Source of the DNA: Algoriphagus boseongensis | Lineage (GTDB): Bacteria > Bacteroidota > Bacteroidia > Cytophagales > Cyclobacteriaceae | Direction: 5' to 3' | NCBI RefSeq assembly: GCF_004362805.1 | Contig: NZ_SNYF01000006.1 | Coordinates: 1-64,000, forward strand | DNA: 64,000 nt | Part shown: positions 17,298 to 25,404 of the stretch, piece by piece | Numbering within the stretch: the first letter of the stretch is position 1 | How the letters are laid out: every line of letters starts with the position of its first letter | Made by a program: the position numbers and the translations under genes | The notes under the pieces: generated by a model | What the model saw: the letters and a program-made list of their open reading frames with translations, nothing else | Database searches by the model: none | Told to the model about the DNA's origin: nothing

Positions 17298-18080
17298 TCA
17301 ACCCAAATCCGTCCCCCACATAAAGATCAAGAACAGGATTCCCAAGACAATCCGATACCAGCCAAAGGCAGTAAATCCATGGTTGGAGACGTATTTCAAA
17401 AAGAGTTTGACAGCAATCCAAGCGGAGATAAAAGCGACTACAAATCCTACTGCCAGCATGATCACCTGCGCCTGGTCAAAGGCCAAATCCGATTTCAAAA
17501 GGTCATATCCTCCGGCGGCCATCATAGTCGGTACGGCTAGTAGGAAAGAAAATTCCGTTGCCTGCTTTTTATCCAGCCCATTAAACACACCTCCAATAAT
17601 GGTGGCAGCAGCCCTAGAGGTACCAGGAACCATGGAGAGGCACTGACATAGCCCAATAAAAAAGGCGTTTTTGTAAGAGATATCCTCCACCTCTTGAAGA
17701 GTGGAAGTCTGATTAACGACTTTCTTGTCAATAAAAATCAGGATTATCCCACCTAGAATCAAAGAAACCGAAACCACGATAGGATTAAACAAATAGCCCT
17801 TGATGAAATCATAGGCCAAAAGTCCAATCACAGCAGTTGGTAGAAAAGCAGCAAAAAGCTTGAAATAAATAGTTAATCCTCGAAAGAATCGCTTGATATA
17901 CATCAGGGCAATCGCCAAAATGGCTCCCAATTGGATAAATACCTCGAAGGTTTTTACAAATTCATCCTCGTGAATGCCCATGGCAGCGGAAGCCAAAATC
18001 ATGTGTCCCGTGGATGAAATGGGTAAAAATTCCGTCAGGCCTTCGATAATTGCGATGATGATGCTTTGAAAAAGAGTCAT
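17298..18080 (-). CDS. uppP: Undecaprenyl-diphosphatase
   Basis: 260 residues, all membrane. Signatures EGLTEFLPISSTGHMIL near the N-terminus and PGTSRAAATIIGG in the middle are those of the UppP/BacA family. It dephosphorylates undecaprenyl diphosphate to recycle the lipid carrier for peptidoglycan and other surface polymers, and confers bacitracin resistance. The length is usual for the family. The stop lies directly next to the 197-bp repeat array, so no separate terminator is visible. Confidence 0.95.
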   Translation of the reverse strand: MTLFQSIIIAIIEGLTEFLPISSTGHMILASAAMGIHEDEFVKTFEVFIQLGAILAIALMYIKRFFRGLTIYFKLFAAFLPTAVIGLLAYDFIKGYLFNPIVVSVSLILGGIILIFIDKKVVNQTSTLQEVEDISYKNAFFIGLCQCLSMVPGTSRAAATIIGGVFNGLDKKQATEFSFLLAVPTMMAAGGYDLLKSDLAFDQAQVIMLAVGFVVAFISAWIAVKLFLKYVSNHGFTAFGWYRIVLGILFLIFMWGTDLG

Positions 18081-18222
18081 GAATGGGGATTTTTTTGATC
18101 CGGCAAAACTAACATTCTACTGCGAAATCAGGGACAGTATTATCCAGAATTCCAATTTTTAACTTTTCTACTGTTGCCTTTTGATGAAATAATTCGTTCT
18201 TTTTAAACTAAACAGACTTATT

Positions 18223-20109
18223 ATGAAACGATCCATTTTTGCCGTCTTTTTATTCCTCTTGACTCTCTCCTCATTGGCTCAAGAACTGAAAGAAACCCCC
18301 TTTTCCAGCCAAATCCAGGAAGTCACTTTGTTTCTTTCCGGAGCACAGATTTTTGAACAAGCTTCGGGTCAGATTTCCTCAGGTGAATCCATCATTGTGC
18401 TAAAGGGTTTGTCTCCCTACCTGGATGAAAAAAGCATTCAGGTCAAAGCTCAGGGCAATTTTAGCATTCAGGCCGTCAACAAACGCCTGGATTTTCTAAC
18501 TGAAAAAGAACTCGGAGAAAAAGTCAAAGAACTTGAAAATCAGATCGAAAGTATTGAGAAGGCTCAAACTTTGGCACAAAACCGCCTCCAAATCCTTTCC
18601 AACAAAGCAGGGCTGCTTTCTGCAAACAAAGACTTGGGAGGAAGTCAAAGCGGACCGACCATGAGTGAATTGAAGGCAGCTTTGGAGTTTTATGATGCCG
18701 AACTCACCAAAATCACCAATGAGGAACTTCAGGTAAAGTCCAAGATTGCAGAAAATGACCGGGAACTGGAACGGCTCCGGAATCAGGTGAAGTCCATGCG
18801 TGAAAGCCAAAACAAATCCACTGCAGAAATCCGCATTCGCGTGAAGGCTCCTGTGGCTGGATCGGGCAACTTCCAAATCAACTACTTGGTTGCCAATGCA
18901 GGATGGTACCCGAAGTACGATGTGCGCGTCAAGACCATCCAAGACCCCCTCAAGATCAACTACAAAGCGGAAGTGTACCAAAATACCGGGGTGGACTGGA
19001 AAAATGTCAAGCTTCGATTTTCCAATGCCAATCCCAACCAAAGCGGACAGGCTCCCTTCCTCGAAAAGTGGGAACTGAACTATGCCCGCTTTACCACAGT
19101 GAATAAGTTTGCCTTGCCACCTGTACCGGGGCAGGTCAGCGGATTGGTGCTGGATTCCAATGGAGAGCCCATCCCCGGAGCCACTGTCTTGGTCAAAGGA
19201 ACCACCATCGGAACAGCTACAGATCTCAATGGAAGATATTCGATCACAATCCCTCCTACAGCCCAAAATCTTGTATTTTCATTTGTGGGATTTTCAACAC
19301 AAGAGATAGCTATCCAAGGTCGGTCTACTGTCAGTGTAAGTCTGAAAGAGGATGTTCAAATGTTAGAGGAAGTAGTAGTATCAGGGTTTAGTTCTGAATC
19401 AAAAAGAAGCCTTCAAGGAAGAGTAGCTGGAGTGGCAGTTACAGGAAGTAATACCAGGGATAGAGAATCTGCTCCTTTGATGACCAATTTTGTCGAAAAC
19501 CAAACTACCGTCGAAATCGAAGTAGCCGAACCCTATTCGATCAAAACCAACGGGGAGCGGACTTTGGTAGATTTGAAAACCTACGAAATACCGGCAAATT
19601 ATCGCTACACCGCTATCCCCAAACTGGACAAAGATGCCTTTCTCTTGGCGGAAATCACCGATTGGAGTCAATACAGCCTGCTCGAGGGAGAAAGCAATCT
19701 GTACTTTGAGGAGGGTTTTGTCGGTCGGTCTATTCTCAATGCTGCCGCACTTCAGGATACGCTTCAAATCTCCATGGGACGGGATCGCTCGATCGTAATG
19801 CAACGGGAAAAAGTGGATCAATTCTCCAAAAAACGAACCATCGGATCCAATATCACCGAAAGCCGGGGCTATGAGATCACCCTGAAAAACAATAAATCCC
19901 AACCCGTCACTTTGCTGGTGAAGGATCAGATTCCTGTATCAGTCAATTCCAACATTACAGTGACCCCTGGGGAACTCAGCGGTGGAAAACTCGATCCACA
20001 AACGGGAATAATCAATTGGGAAATAAGCTTGGCTCCAGGAGCACAACAAAAGGTTTCTTTCCAATATGAAGTCAAGTATCCAAAAAGTGAACGGATAATT
20101 TTAGACTAA
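18223..20109 (+). CDS. MuiA-family protein (DUF4140/DUF4139) with inserted CarboxypepD/plug-like segment
   Basis: 628 residues with signal peptide (MKRSIFAVFLFLLTLSSLAQ). A DUF4140 domain (about 28-90) is followed by a coiled coil (about 93-200) and DUF4139 (from about 210: WYPKYDVRV, GVDWKNVKL). Around residue 303 DUF4139 is interrupted by a carboxypeptidase-regulatory-like domain (VSGLVLDSNGEPIPGATVLV) and then a short stretch like the start of a SusC plug (EEVVVSGF...LQGRVAGVAV). DUF4139 resumes near 425 (TTVEIEVAEPYSI, ITDWSQYSLLEGESNLYFEE). The function is unknown; the mucoidy inhibitor A name is by homology only. Exported, monocistronic, with its own terminator. Confidence 0.85.
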   Translation: MKRSIFAVFLFLLTLSSLAQELKETPFSSQIQEVTLFLSGAQIFEQASGQISSGESIIVLKGLSPYLDEKSIQVKAQGNFSIQAVNKRLDFLTEKELGEKVKELENQIESIEKAQTLAQNRLQILSNKAGLLSANKDLGGSQSGPTMSELKAALEFYDAELTKITNEELQVKSKIAENDRELERLRNQVKSMRESQNKSTAEIRIRVKAPVAGSGNFQINYLVANAGWYPKYDVRVKTIQDPLKINYKAEVYQNTGVDWKNVKLRFSNANPNQSGQAPFLEKWELNYARFTTVNKFALPPVPGQVSGLVLDSNGEPIPGATVLVKGTTIGTATDLNGRYSITIPPTAQNLVFSFVGFSTQEIAIQGRSTVSVSLKEDVQMLEEVVVSGFSSESKRSLQGRVAGVAVTGSNTRDRESAPLMTNFVENQTTVEIEVAEPYSIKTNGERTLVDLKTYEIPANYRYTAIPKLDKDAFLLAEITDWSQYSLLEGESNLYFEEGFVGRSILNAAALQDTLQISMGRDRSIVMQREKVDQFSKKRTIGSNITESRGYEITLKNNKSQPVTLLVKDQIPVSVNSNITVTPGELSGGKLDPQTGIINWEISLAPGAQQKVSFQYEVKYPKSERIILD

Positions 20110-20113
20110 AAAG

Positions 20114-20147
20114 AAAAAAGCAGCGACTACCGACCGCTGCTTTTTTA
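20114..20147 (+). terminator. Rho-independent terminator
   Basis: GCAGCG (20120-20125) pairs with CGCTGC (20135-20140), flanked by an A-run and a T-run. It lies between converging genes and can serve both directions. Confidence 0.88.
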
Positions 20148-20164
20148 ATATATCAACCTCTAAT

Positions 20165-20890
20165 TCAATTTAAATCCGCCAGGAGCCCTTTGGAAACCCA
20201 ATGAAAGTTGGGCTCTAATTTCACAGCCTGTATCCAGATTTCTTTGGCTTTGGCTTCATTGCCTTTTTCAAGATAGATCATTCCCATCCAGGCCATATTG
20301 TCCAAATACATCCAATTCTGCTCTTTTCCCGATTTTTCAAAAGCCTGATTTGATTTCTGGAAAAGAAGAAGTGCTTCATCCTTGTCCCCACCCCAAGTCT
20401 CAGGGGTGAAATACTTATTTCCGGCCATCATTTTCAGCACAATCGGTGAATGAGGTGCCTTTGCGAAGGCCTCTTCCAGCAAACTTGAGCTTTTTGGACC
20501 TAAAAACATGCCTTTCATCGGGCTGAAAGCAATCTTGTATCCATAAAGAGAGGACAAAAGTGCTTTGGCTTCCGCAGCATAGGTCTTGGATTGGGTTAGG
20601 GTTTTAAGTCTTTTCTCCAATCCATCTGCATAGGCATCAAAAAGTCGCTCGTCCTGATCGACCATAGTGGCATTGAGAAGACCATATTCCATCAAGGCAA
20701 GGTTGAATAGATTTTTCTCCTCAGGTTCAGCCTGATAAGTTTGCGTAGCCAAAGCCACGTTTTGTTTCCAGGCTTTCTTATCCTGAGTGAGATAGGCTTG
20801 ATAGCTGAGCTTTTTCAGGTCTTGGGGAAAACCCATAGCCATCAGTGTTACCATCAATAAAAGGGCGAAAATTCTAGCGTTCGTTTTCAT
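20165..20890 (-). CDS. Exported TPR-type protein
   Basis: 241 residues. N-terminal signal sequence (MKTNARIFALLLMVTLMAMG), then helical repeats; the last unit (YLEKGNEAKAKEIWIQAVKLEPN) is a clear TPR. The family has no known reaction. It lies downstream of the winged-helix regulator and has a copy of the shared 24-bp motif immediately before its start, so it is likely a target of that regulator. Confidence 0.7.
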   Translation of the reverse strand: MKTNARIFALLLMVTLMAMGFPQDLKKLSYQAYLTQDKKAWKQNVALATQTYQAEPEEKNLFNLALMEYGLLNATMVDQDERLFDAYADGLEKRLKTLTQSKTYAAEAKALLSSLYGYKIAFSPMKGMFLGPKSSSLLEEAFAKAPHSPIVLKMMAGNKYFTPETWGGDKDEALLLFQKSNQAFEKSGKEQNWMYLDNMAWMGMIYLEKGNEAKAKEIWIQAVKLEPNFHWVSKGLLADLN

Positions 20891-20892
20891 GT

Positions 20893-20916
20893 TATAAACT
20901 GGTTTATTATATAAAC
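20893..20916 (-). promoter_or_regulatory. Operator-like 24-bp motif, copy A
   Basis: TATAAAC-T-GGTTTA followed by a spacer and ATAAAC. It matches 20 of 24 positions with the motif at 21818-21841. It contains TAAAC/GTTTA arms separated by 2 bp. It ends 3 bp from the start codon of the TPR gene, so a protein bound here would block the transcript start or leader. Confidence 0.6.
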
Positions 20917-20933
20917 TAATAATTCAAATTTTT

Positions 20934-21215
20934 TTACTGAATGTAATTTTTCAAGTTATCCACATACTCTTCAAAGGCCTTGATCCCTTCTGAAGTGATT
21001 TTACAGGTCGTAAGAGGACGTTTTCCCTTGAATGACTTTTCAATAGAGATATAGCCCGCCTTCTCCAGTTTGTCCAGTTGCACACTGAGGTTGCCTGCTG
21101 TGGATTCGGTTTTTTCTTTGAGAAAAGTAAATTCCGCCTCCTCCAAGCTGATCAGCAAAGACATGATTGCTAGTCGCAATTGGGAATGTAAAAGTGGATC
21201 TAATGGTTTAAACAC
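20934..21215 (-). CDS. Winged-helix transcriptional regulator (HTH_34-like)
   Basis: 93 residues, one winged-helix domain: LRLAIMSLLISLEEAEFTFL, recognition part STAGNLSVQLDKLEKAGYI and wing KGKRPLTTCKITSEG. Resembles small MarR/ArsR-like stand-alone regulators that are paired with membrane proteins in Bacteroidetes and Firmicutes. No metal-binding Cys cluster is visible. It overlaps the preceding membrane-protein gene by 8 bp, so the two are translationally coupled. The shared motif at 20893 and 21818 is its most likely binding site. Confidence 0.82.
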   Translation of the reverse strand: MFKPLDPLLHSQLRLAIMSLLISLEEAEFTFLKEKTESTAGNLSVQLDKLEKAGYISIEKSFKGKRPLTTCKITSEGIKAFEEYVDNLKNYIQ

Positions 21216-21783
21216 GGCTTTTGAATTTGTTTTTCAATAAATATCCAGGAACCAAATAGCCTAAAATCATGGCTACGCCTCCAACCAAATATTGCTCGCT
21301 TACGGGGACCAAAAATCCAATAATCGCCCCGACAAACAAAACCACTCCTCCAAGTTTGATAAAGTTGACCTTGAAAATGGCTCCTGTGGAAAACACTCCT
21401 ATTGCAGCAAGGATCAAAATGACTGGGTTGTGGTTGAATTCTAACACTGGCATAAATGCAATCACAGTAATCATCCCCACAAAAACTGCCAGCCAAAGTT
21501 GGGAGATAAAGTCATCCAAATGCGTTTTGACTTTTGCATTTTTCCGCTCCTGATATCCTTTCACTCCACTGATTATTGCTGCTGGTAAAACCAATACCCA
21601 AACTATGTAAGGGTACATATACCCCTGCCAGGCTAAAACATAGTGTCCAAAATTGCATAGTGCAATTACCCAGCCCCATAACAATAGCTGAAAGCTACCA
21701 TCACCGGCGGCCTCTCTCTTGGCCCTACTGATCATCTCCGTGATCAGACTTAGGGACTCTTTACTTGTCAATTCTTTTTCCAT
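21208..21783 (-). CDS. Multi-pass membrane protein paired with the winged-helix regulator
   Basis: 191 residues. A soluble N-terminal helix (about 1-28) is followed by about six membrane segments (near 32-50, 56-73, 94-110, 118-134, 139-158, 160-180). The function is not recognised. It overlaps the regulator gene and has the second copy of the shared motif upstream, overlapping a TATATTTG -7 element. By analogy with such pairs it could be a sensor or effector of the regulator (inference). Confidence 0.75.
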   Translation of the reverse strand: MEKELTSKESLSLITEMISRAKREAAGDGSFQLLLWGWVIALCNFGHYVLAWQGYMYPYIVWVLVLPAAIISGVKGYQERKNAKVKTHLDDFISQLWLAVFVGMITVIAFMPVLEFNHNPVILILAAIGVFSTGAIFKVNFIKLGGVVLFVGAIIGFLVPVSEQYLVGGVAMILGYLVPGYLLKNKFKSRV

Positions 21784-21813
21784 TTCTAGAGTTTTTTAAG
21801 ATCTGTAACGGGA

Positions 21814-21841
21814 CAAATATAAACAGGTTTACATTATAAAC
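21814..21841 (-). promoter_or_regulatory. -7 element plus operator-like 24-bp motif, copy B
   Basis: On the minus strand TATATTTG (21821-21814) matches TAnnTTTG exactly. The 24-bp motif at 21818-21841 overlaps it, as expected for a repressor site. It lies 35-58 bp upstream of the membrane-protein start and also in front of the divergent DUF1569 gene. Confidence 0.6.
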
Positions 21842-21909
21842 TATTTTATTTTAAATATTTTTTTCAAATGATTTCATTGTAACTTTAAGTCAACCCTAAC
21901 CCAAGCGCT

Positions 21910-22362
21910 ATGAAAGATATCTTTGATCCTAAAGTAACTCAGGAGTTGATCGACCGAATCAACCAACTTAAGCCTGAGTCTCCTGCCCTCTGGGGCAAAA
22001 TGAGTGTTGACCAAATGCTCGCCCATTGCTCTGTAGCCTATGAAATGGCCTTTACCAACAAGCATCCCAAACCAAATGGGTTTATGAGGCTTTTGCTGAA
22101 GCTATTTGTAAAAGATGGCGTAGTCAATGAAAAGCCCTATGCTAAAAATCTAAGAACTGCTCCTGCTTTTATTATCCCGGATCGCAAAAATTTTGAAGAG
22201 GAAAAAGACCGATTGATCAAGTATTTGGAACACACCTTGAATCTCGGAAGAGATCATTTTGAGGGAAAAGAATCCCTTTCCTTTGGGAAAATGACTTCCA
22301 AAGAATGGAACAATCAGTTTTATAAGCATCTGGATCACCATTTGACTCAATTTGGTGTCTAA
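21910..22362 (+). CDS. DUF1569 / DinB-like protein
   Basis: 150 residues. LWGKMSVDQMLAHCSVAYEM and the C-terminal FYKHLDHHLTQFG are typical of DUF1569, a DinB-superfamily four-helix bundle with His residues that may bind a metal. No reaction is established for this family. It is divergent from the membrane-protein/regulator genes and shares their upstream region. Confidence 0.8.
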   Translation: MKDIFDPKVTQELIDRINQLKPESPALWGKMSVDQMLAHCSVAYEMAFTNKHPKPNGFMRLLLKLFVKDGVVNEKPYAKNLRTAPAFIIPDRKNFEEEKDRLIKYLEHTLNLGRDHFEGKESLSFGKMTSKEWNNQFYKHLDHHLTQFGV

Positions 22363-22404
22363 GCTTAGGTTATTAAATTTGAAGACAATACAATTTTAGA
22401 ATTC

Positions 22405-22902
22405 ATGAGATTTCAGCCTTTTTCCTTTCTTAGCCTTTTCTTTTTGTTAGTCTTTTCTTGTTCAGCTCCTTCGAATAAAACCGAATTAGTCGAAGTGGAA
22501 GAAGAAAAGGTTTTAGAAAAACCGGCAGCGGATTCCACTGATTCGAAATCAGGTGCTACTTATTCTGGTGATAACTCCCAAACTTCTTTAGACTGGAACG
22601 GAACCTATTTTGGGGTTCTGCCTTGTGCGAGCTGTGAAGGAATCGAAACTTGGGTTACATTGAATTCTGACGGAACTTTTGATCTTAAGACACATTATCT
22701 GGGCCTCAATGATGCCCGGGAGGAAATCTTTACCGGCAACTTCAGCTGGGATAAAACAGGCTCAATGGTCAGTTTGGAAGGCTTAATTGGCAATTATCCG
22801 GGAAAGTACAAAGTGGGCGAGAACCAAATTTGGCACCTAGACCGAGATGGAAACCGAATAAGCGGAGACTTGGCCGATCGGTACATTCTAAAGAAGAAAT
22901 AA
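22405..22902 (+). CDS. NlpE-like lipoprotein
   Basis: 165 residues. Lipobox LVFSC (Cys near 19) marks it as lipoprotein, followed by a low-complexity acidic linker (about 25-60). The NlpE N-terminal domain carries the CxxC motif PCASC and GIETWVTLNSDGTF, and ends KYKVGENQIWHLDRDGNRI. In enterobacteria NlpE senses envelope and copper stress; here only the first domain is present, so the role is probably that of a small envelope lipoprotein. Confidence 0.85.
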   Translation: MRFQPFSFLSLFFLLVFSCSAPSNKTELVEVEEEKVLEKPAADSTDSKSGATYSGDNSQTSLDWNGTYFGVLPCASCEGIETWVTLNSDGTFDLKTHYLGLNDAREEIFTGNFSWDKTGSMVSLEGLIGNYPGKYKVGENQIWHLDRDGNRISGDLADRYILKKK

Positions 22903-22934
22903 CAAAAACCCCTCAGAAATTAGAAGAACCGGAT

Positions 22935-23867
22935 TTATTTAAACCGTACAATCTTCCCATGCGCTTTGGAAGTCATTTCCTGAGGAATGGAATCAGTGAT
23001 CTCTTTGTAGAGTAACTCCACCAATTTTTGCTTCAAAAAGCTTCTGTTGAGGATAATGCTGACTTCCCGAACTGGAGGTTTACCTTGGAATGGTCGCAAT
23101 CTTGATTTTTCTTCCTCCGAAAGTTCCTTGGTCGCCAATTCCGGAAGCAGGGTAACTCCTTTGTATCGATTGACCATATTTTTCAAGCCTTCCAAAGAAC
23201 CACTTTCGTAATGGAAATTCTTATGACCAGCCATGGTCTGATCACAATAGCTCACCACTTGGTCTCGGAAGCAGTGTCCTTGCTGAAGGATCCAGAGCTC
23301 ATCTGATTTAATCTGATCCGGCCTGATCTCCTTTTCTCTAAGCAATTCATGGCCTTTTGAAAAGTAAGCGTAAAAATTCTCATAAAACATGGGCTTCTCT
23401 ACTATCCCGGGTTCGTCCAGCGGAGTTACGATTATCCCCAGATCCAACTCATCATTCTTAAGTCTTTTGACCACCTCTTCAGTGACCATTTCCTGAACCT
23501 CCAACTTGACATTGGGATATTTTTCTAAAAATCTCCGGATAAATAAATGAAGCAGATAGGGAGCTAGGGTAGGAATGATTCCCAATTTAATTGTACCCGA
23601 AATATCTCCTTTGAGTTGGGCGACTAACTCATAAATCCCCTTGCTTTCAGAAACAACTTTTTTGGCTTGAGTGATGATTTGAACTCCAATCTCAGTTGGA
23701 ATCACAGGCATTTTGCTCCTGTCAAAAAGAATGACTCCAAGTTCCTTCTCCAATTTGCTCAATTGCGCACTCAAAGTGGGCTGAGTCACAAAACAGGATT
23801 CTGCCGCATGTCCAAAATGTCGGTGTTTATCCACCGCTATCAAGTACTCCAGTTGTTGAATGGTCAT
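22935..23867 (-). CDS. oxyR: Hydrogen-peroxide-sensing LysR-type regulator OxyR
   Basis: 310 residues. N-terminal LysR HTH (MTIQQLEYLIAVDKHRHFGH, FVTQPTLSAQLSKLE). The effector domain has the redox cysteines Cys199 and Cys208 in GHCFRDQVVSYC, the same numbers as in E. coli OxyR, so this is a peroxide sensor rather than a generic LysR protein. Peroxide forms a disulfide that changes promoter contacts. A matching ATAG-N7-CTAT box lies 4 bp upstream of its start, which argues for autoregulation. It is convergent with the NlpE-like gene. Confidence 0.93.
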   Translation of the reverse strand: MTIQQLEYLIAVDKHRHFGHAAESCFVTQPTLSAQLSKLEKELGVILFDRSKMPVIPTEIGVQIITQAKKVVSESKGIYELVAQLKGDISGTIKLGIIPTLAPYLLHLFIRRFLEKYPNVKLEVQEMVTEEVVKRLKNDELDLGIIVTPLDEPGIVEKPMFYENFYAYFSKGHELLREKEIRPDQIKSDELWILQQGHCFRDQVVSYCDQTMAGHKNFHYESGSLEGLKNMVNRYKGVTLLPELATKELSEEEKSRLRPFQGKPPVREVSIILNRSFLKQKLVELLYKEITDSIPQEMTSKAHGKIVRFK

Positions 23868-23871
23868 AATG

Positions 23872-23886
23872 ATAGATAAATTCTAT
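23872..23886. promoter_or_regulatory. OxyR box
   Basis: ATAG-ATAAATT-CTAT fits the OxyR half-operator ATAGnTnnnAnCTAT at 9 of 10 defined positions. It lies 4 bp upstream of the oxyR ATG, in the divergent region with the Gfo/Idh gene. No second copy is seen at the usual 7-bp spacing. Confidence 0.6.
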
Positions 23887-24062
23887 GGCAAGAAAGGAAA
23901 TATCCCCGAAAAGAGTTCCTTTCAAAGACATGAATAAAGTCAGCTTATTTCCATTTAAATCAGAGTACAGGATACTTATCAAAATAGCAGGATGTAATTT
24001 TCCTTAGATCCAGAAAAACAGTAATTTATTTCCCATTCAATTAACAGCACAAAACCCTACTT

Positions 24063-25370
24063 ATGAATAACTCATCCTTTTCTCGTAGAAAATTTCTTAG
24101 TGCAGGCCTTTTGACCACTGCTGGGGCCGCATTGATTCCAGGACTATCATTTGGAGCAGCCACTCCACTTTTTCAAACAGCCCATGAAAGGGTACGCCTA
24201 GGTTTTATAGGATTGGGAAGACAATCCATGGGTTTATTGAACAATTTCATGCGAATCCCAGGAGTGGAGGTCGTCGCAGGATCAGATGTCTATGCAATAA
24301 AAAGAGAGCGATTTGCCCTGAGAGTGCAGAAAAATATATCTGAAGCAGGCAAAACCTATATCGCTCCAAAACTATACGAGGATTACAGAGAATTATTGGA
24401 GAATTCTGAAGTGGATGCAGTTGTGATCGCCTCTCCTGATCACTGGCATGCCTTGATGGCAATTGATGCATGCAAAGCCAAAAAGGATATTTACCTCGAA
24501 AAGCCTTTAACTTTTACTATCAAAGAGGGACAGGAATTGGTGAAAGCTGTTCGCTCTAACGGAGTTGTTTTGGCAGTTGGATCTATGCAAAGGGCAGCTG
24601 TGAATTTTCAAACTGCTGCGATGCATGCACAAAGAGGGAAATTGGGAAAGATTTCACAGGTGTTGGTTCACGTTGGAGACAATCCATTTCCTAAACCCTA
24701 TGATCAACCCGCCCAGGCTATCCCTTCAGGTTTAAATTGGGAAAAATGGTTAGGCCCGATTCCAAGCCTGGATTACAATGAGGAACTAGCTCCAGGCATT
24801 TCTTTAAATCCCGAACAAAATGAAAAAGCATGGGCAGGCTGGAGATGGTACAAAGAAACTGGAGGAGGTTTGATGACAGACTGGGGAGCTCATATGATTG
24901 ATGTGGCTCAATGGGGTTTGAGCATGGATAGAAATGGACCAGTAAAAGTGATTCCACCTTCGGGAGACCAGCCTCTGAAGTACCGTTATGCCAACGGAAT
25001 AGAAATGTGGATAACTAAGTTTGATGAAGGCAGACAGGCCGTAAAATTCATCGGAGAGAAAGGCTGGATTAAGGTTTCCCGTGGAAATTACGACACCTCT
25101 ATTCCAGAGCTTGGACTAGGTAAAGAACCTGAAAATTTCACTTTTGGGGCACATCATGTAGACTTCATTGACTGCATTAGAAAAAGAAAAGACCCCATAG
25201 TTCCTGTAGAAATTGGGCATAGTACCTGTTCAGCTTGTACAATCGGAAATATTACCAATGAATTGGGAAGAACCCTTCATTGGGATCCGATTGCTCAAGT
25301 TTTCCACAATGACTGGGAGGCTAATTCTAAACTGCATTATATCTACCAAAGAGGACATAAATTGGGTTGA
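24063..25370 (+). CDS. Gfo/Idh/MocA-family oxidoreductase, Tat-exported
   Basis: 435 residues. A twin-arginine signal (SRRKFLSAGLLTTAGAALIPG) directs the folded enzyme to the periplasm. Rossmann fold with GFIGLGRQS, then VIASPDHWHALMAIDAC and the catalytic-type EKPLTF. The C-terminal part has GGGLMTDWGAHMIDVAQW, common in the secreted Bacteroidetes group. By family it is an NAD(P)-dependent sugar or sugar-acid oxidoreductase, or a glycoside-modifying enzyme of the Gfo type; the substrate is unknown. The next gene starts 34 bp later. Confidence 0.88.
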   Translation: MNNSSFSRRKFLSAGLLTTAGAALIPGLSFGAATPLFQTAHERVRLGFIGLGRQSMGLLNNFMRIPGVEVVAGSDVYAIKRERFALRVQKNISEAGKTYIAPKLYEDYRELLENSEVDAVVIASPDHWHALMAIDACKAKKDIYLEKPLTFTIKEGQELVKAVRSNGVVLAVGSMQRAAVNFQTAAMHAQRGKLGKISQVLVHVGDNPFPKPYDQPAQAIPSGLNWEKWLGPIPSLDYNEELAPGISLNPEQNEKAWAGWRWYKETGGGLMTDWGAHMIDVAQWGLSMDRNGPVKVIPPSGDQPLKYRYANGIEMWITKFDEGRQAVKFIGEKGWIKVSRGNYDTSIPELGLGKEPENFTFGAHHVDFIDCIRKRKDPIVPVEIGHSTCSACTIGNITNELGRTLHWDPIAQVFHNDWEANSKLHYIYQRGHKLG

Positions 25371-25404
25371 GTTAGAACTTATCCACAAAGAAATGAAGGA
25401 GAAA

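Noticed and set aside
16552-17646. Three plus-strand frames across the 197-bp repeats
   Set aside because: They share the same peptide because of the tandem repeat, and the last runs antisense into uppP.
18496-19266. 256-codon minus-strand frame opposite the MuiA-family gene
   Set aside because: No signal, no family resemblance, Ser/Cys/Asp-rich; the plus-strand gene is clearly real.
25213-25404. Longer N-terminus for the double-thioredoxin lipoprotein
   Set aside because: It lies inside the preceding gene and would bury the lipoprotein signal; ATG at 25405 has a ribosome-binding site.
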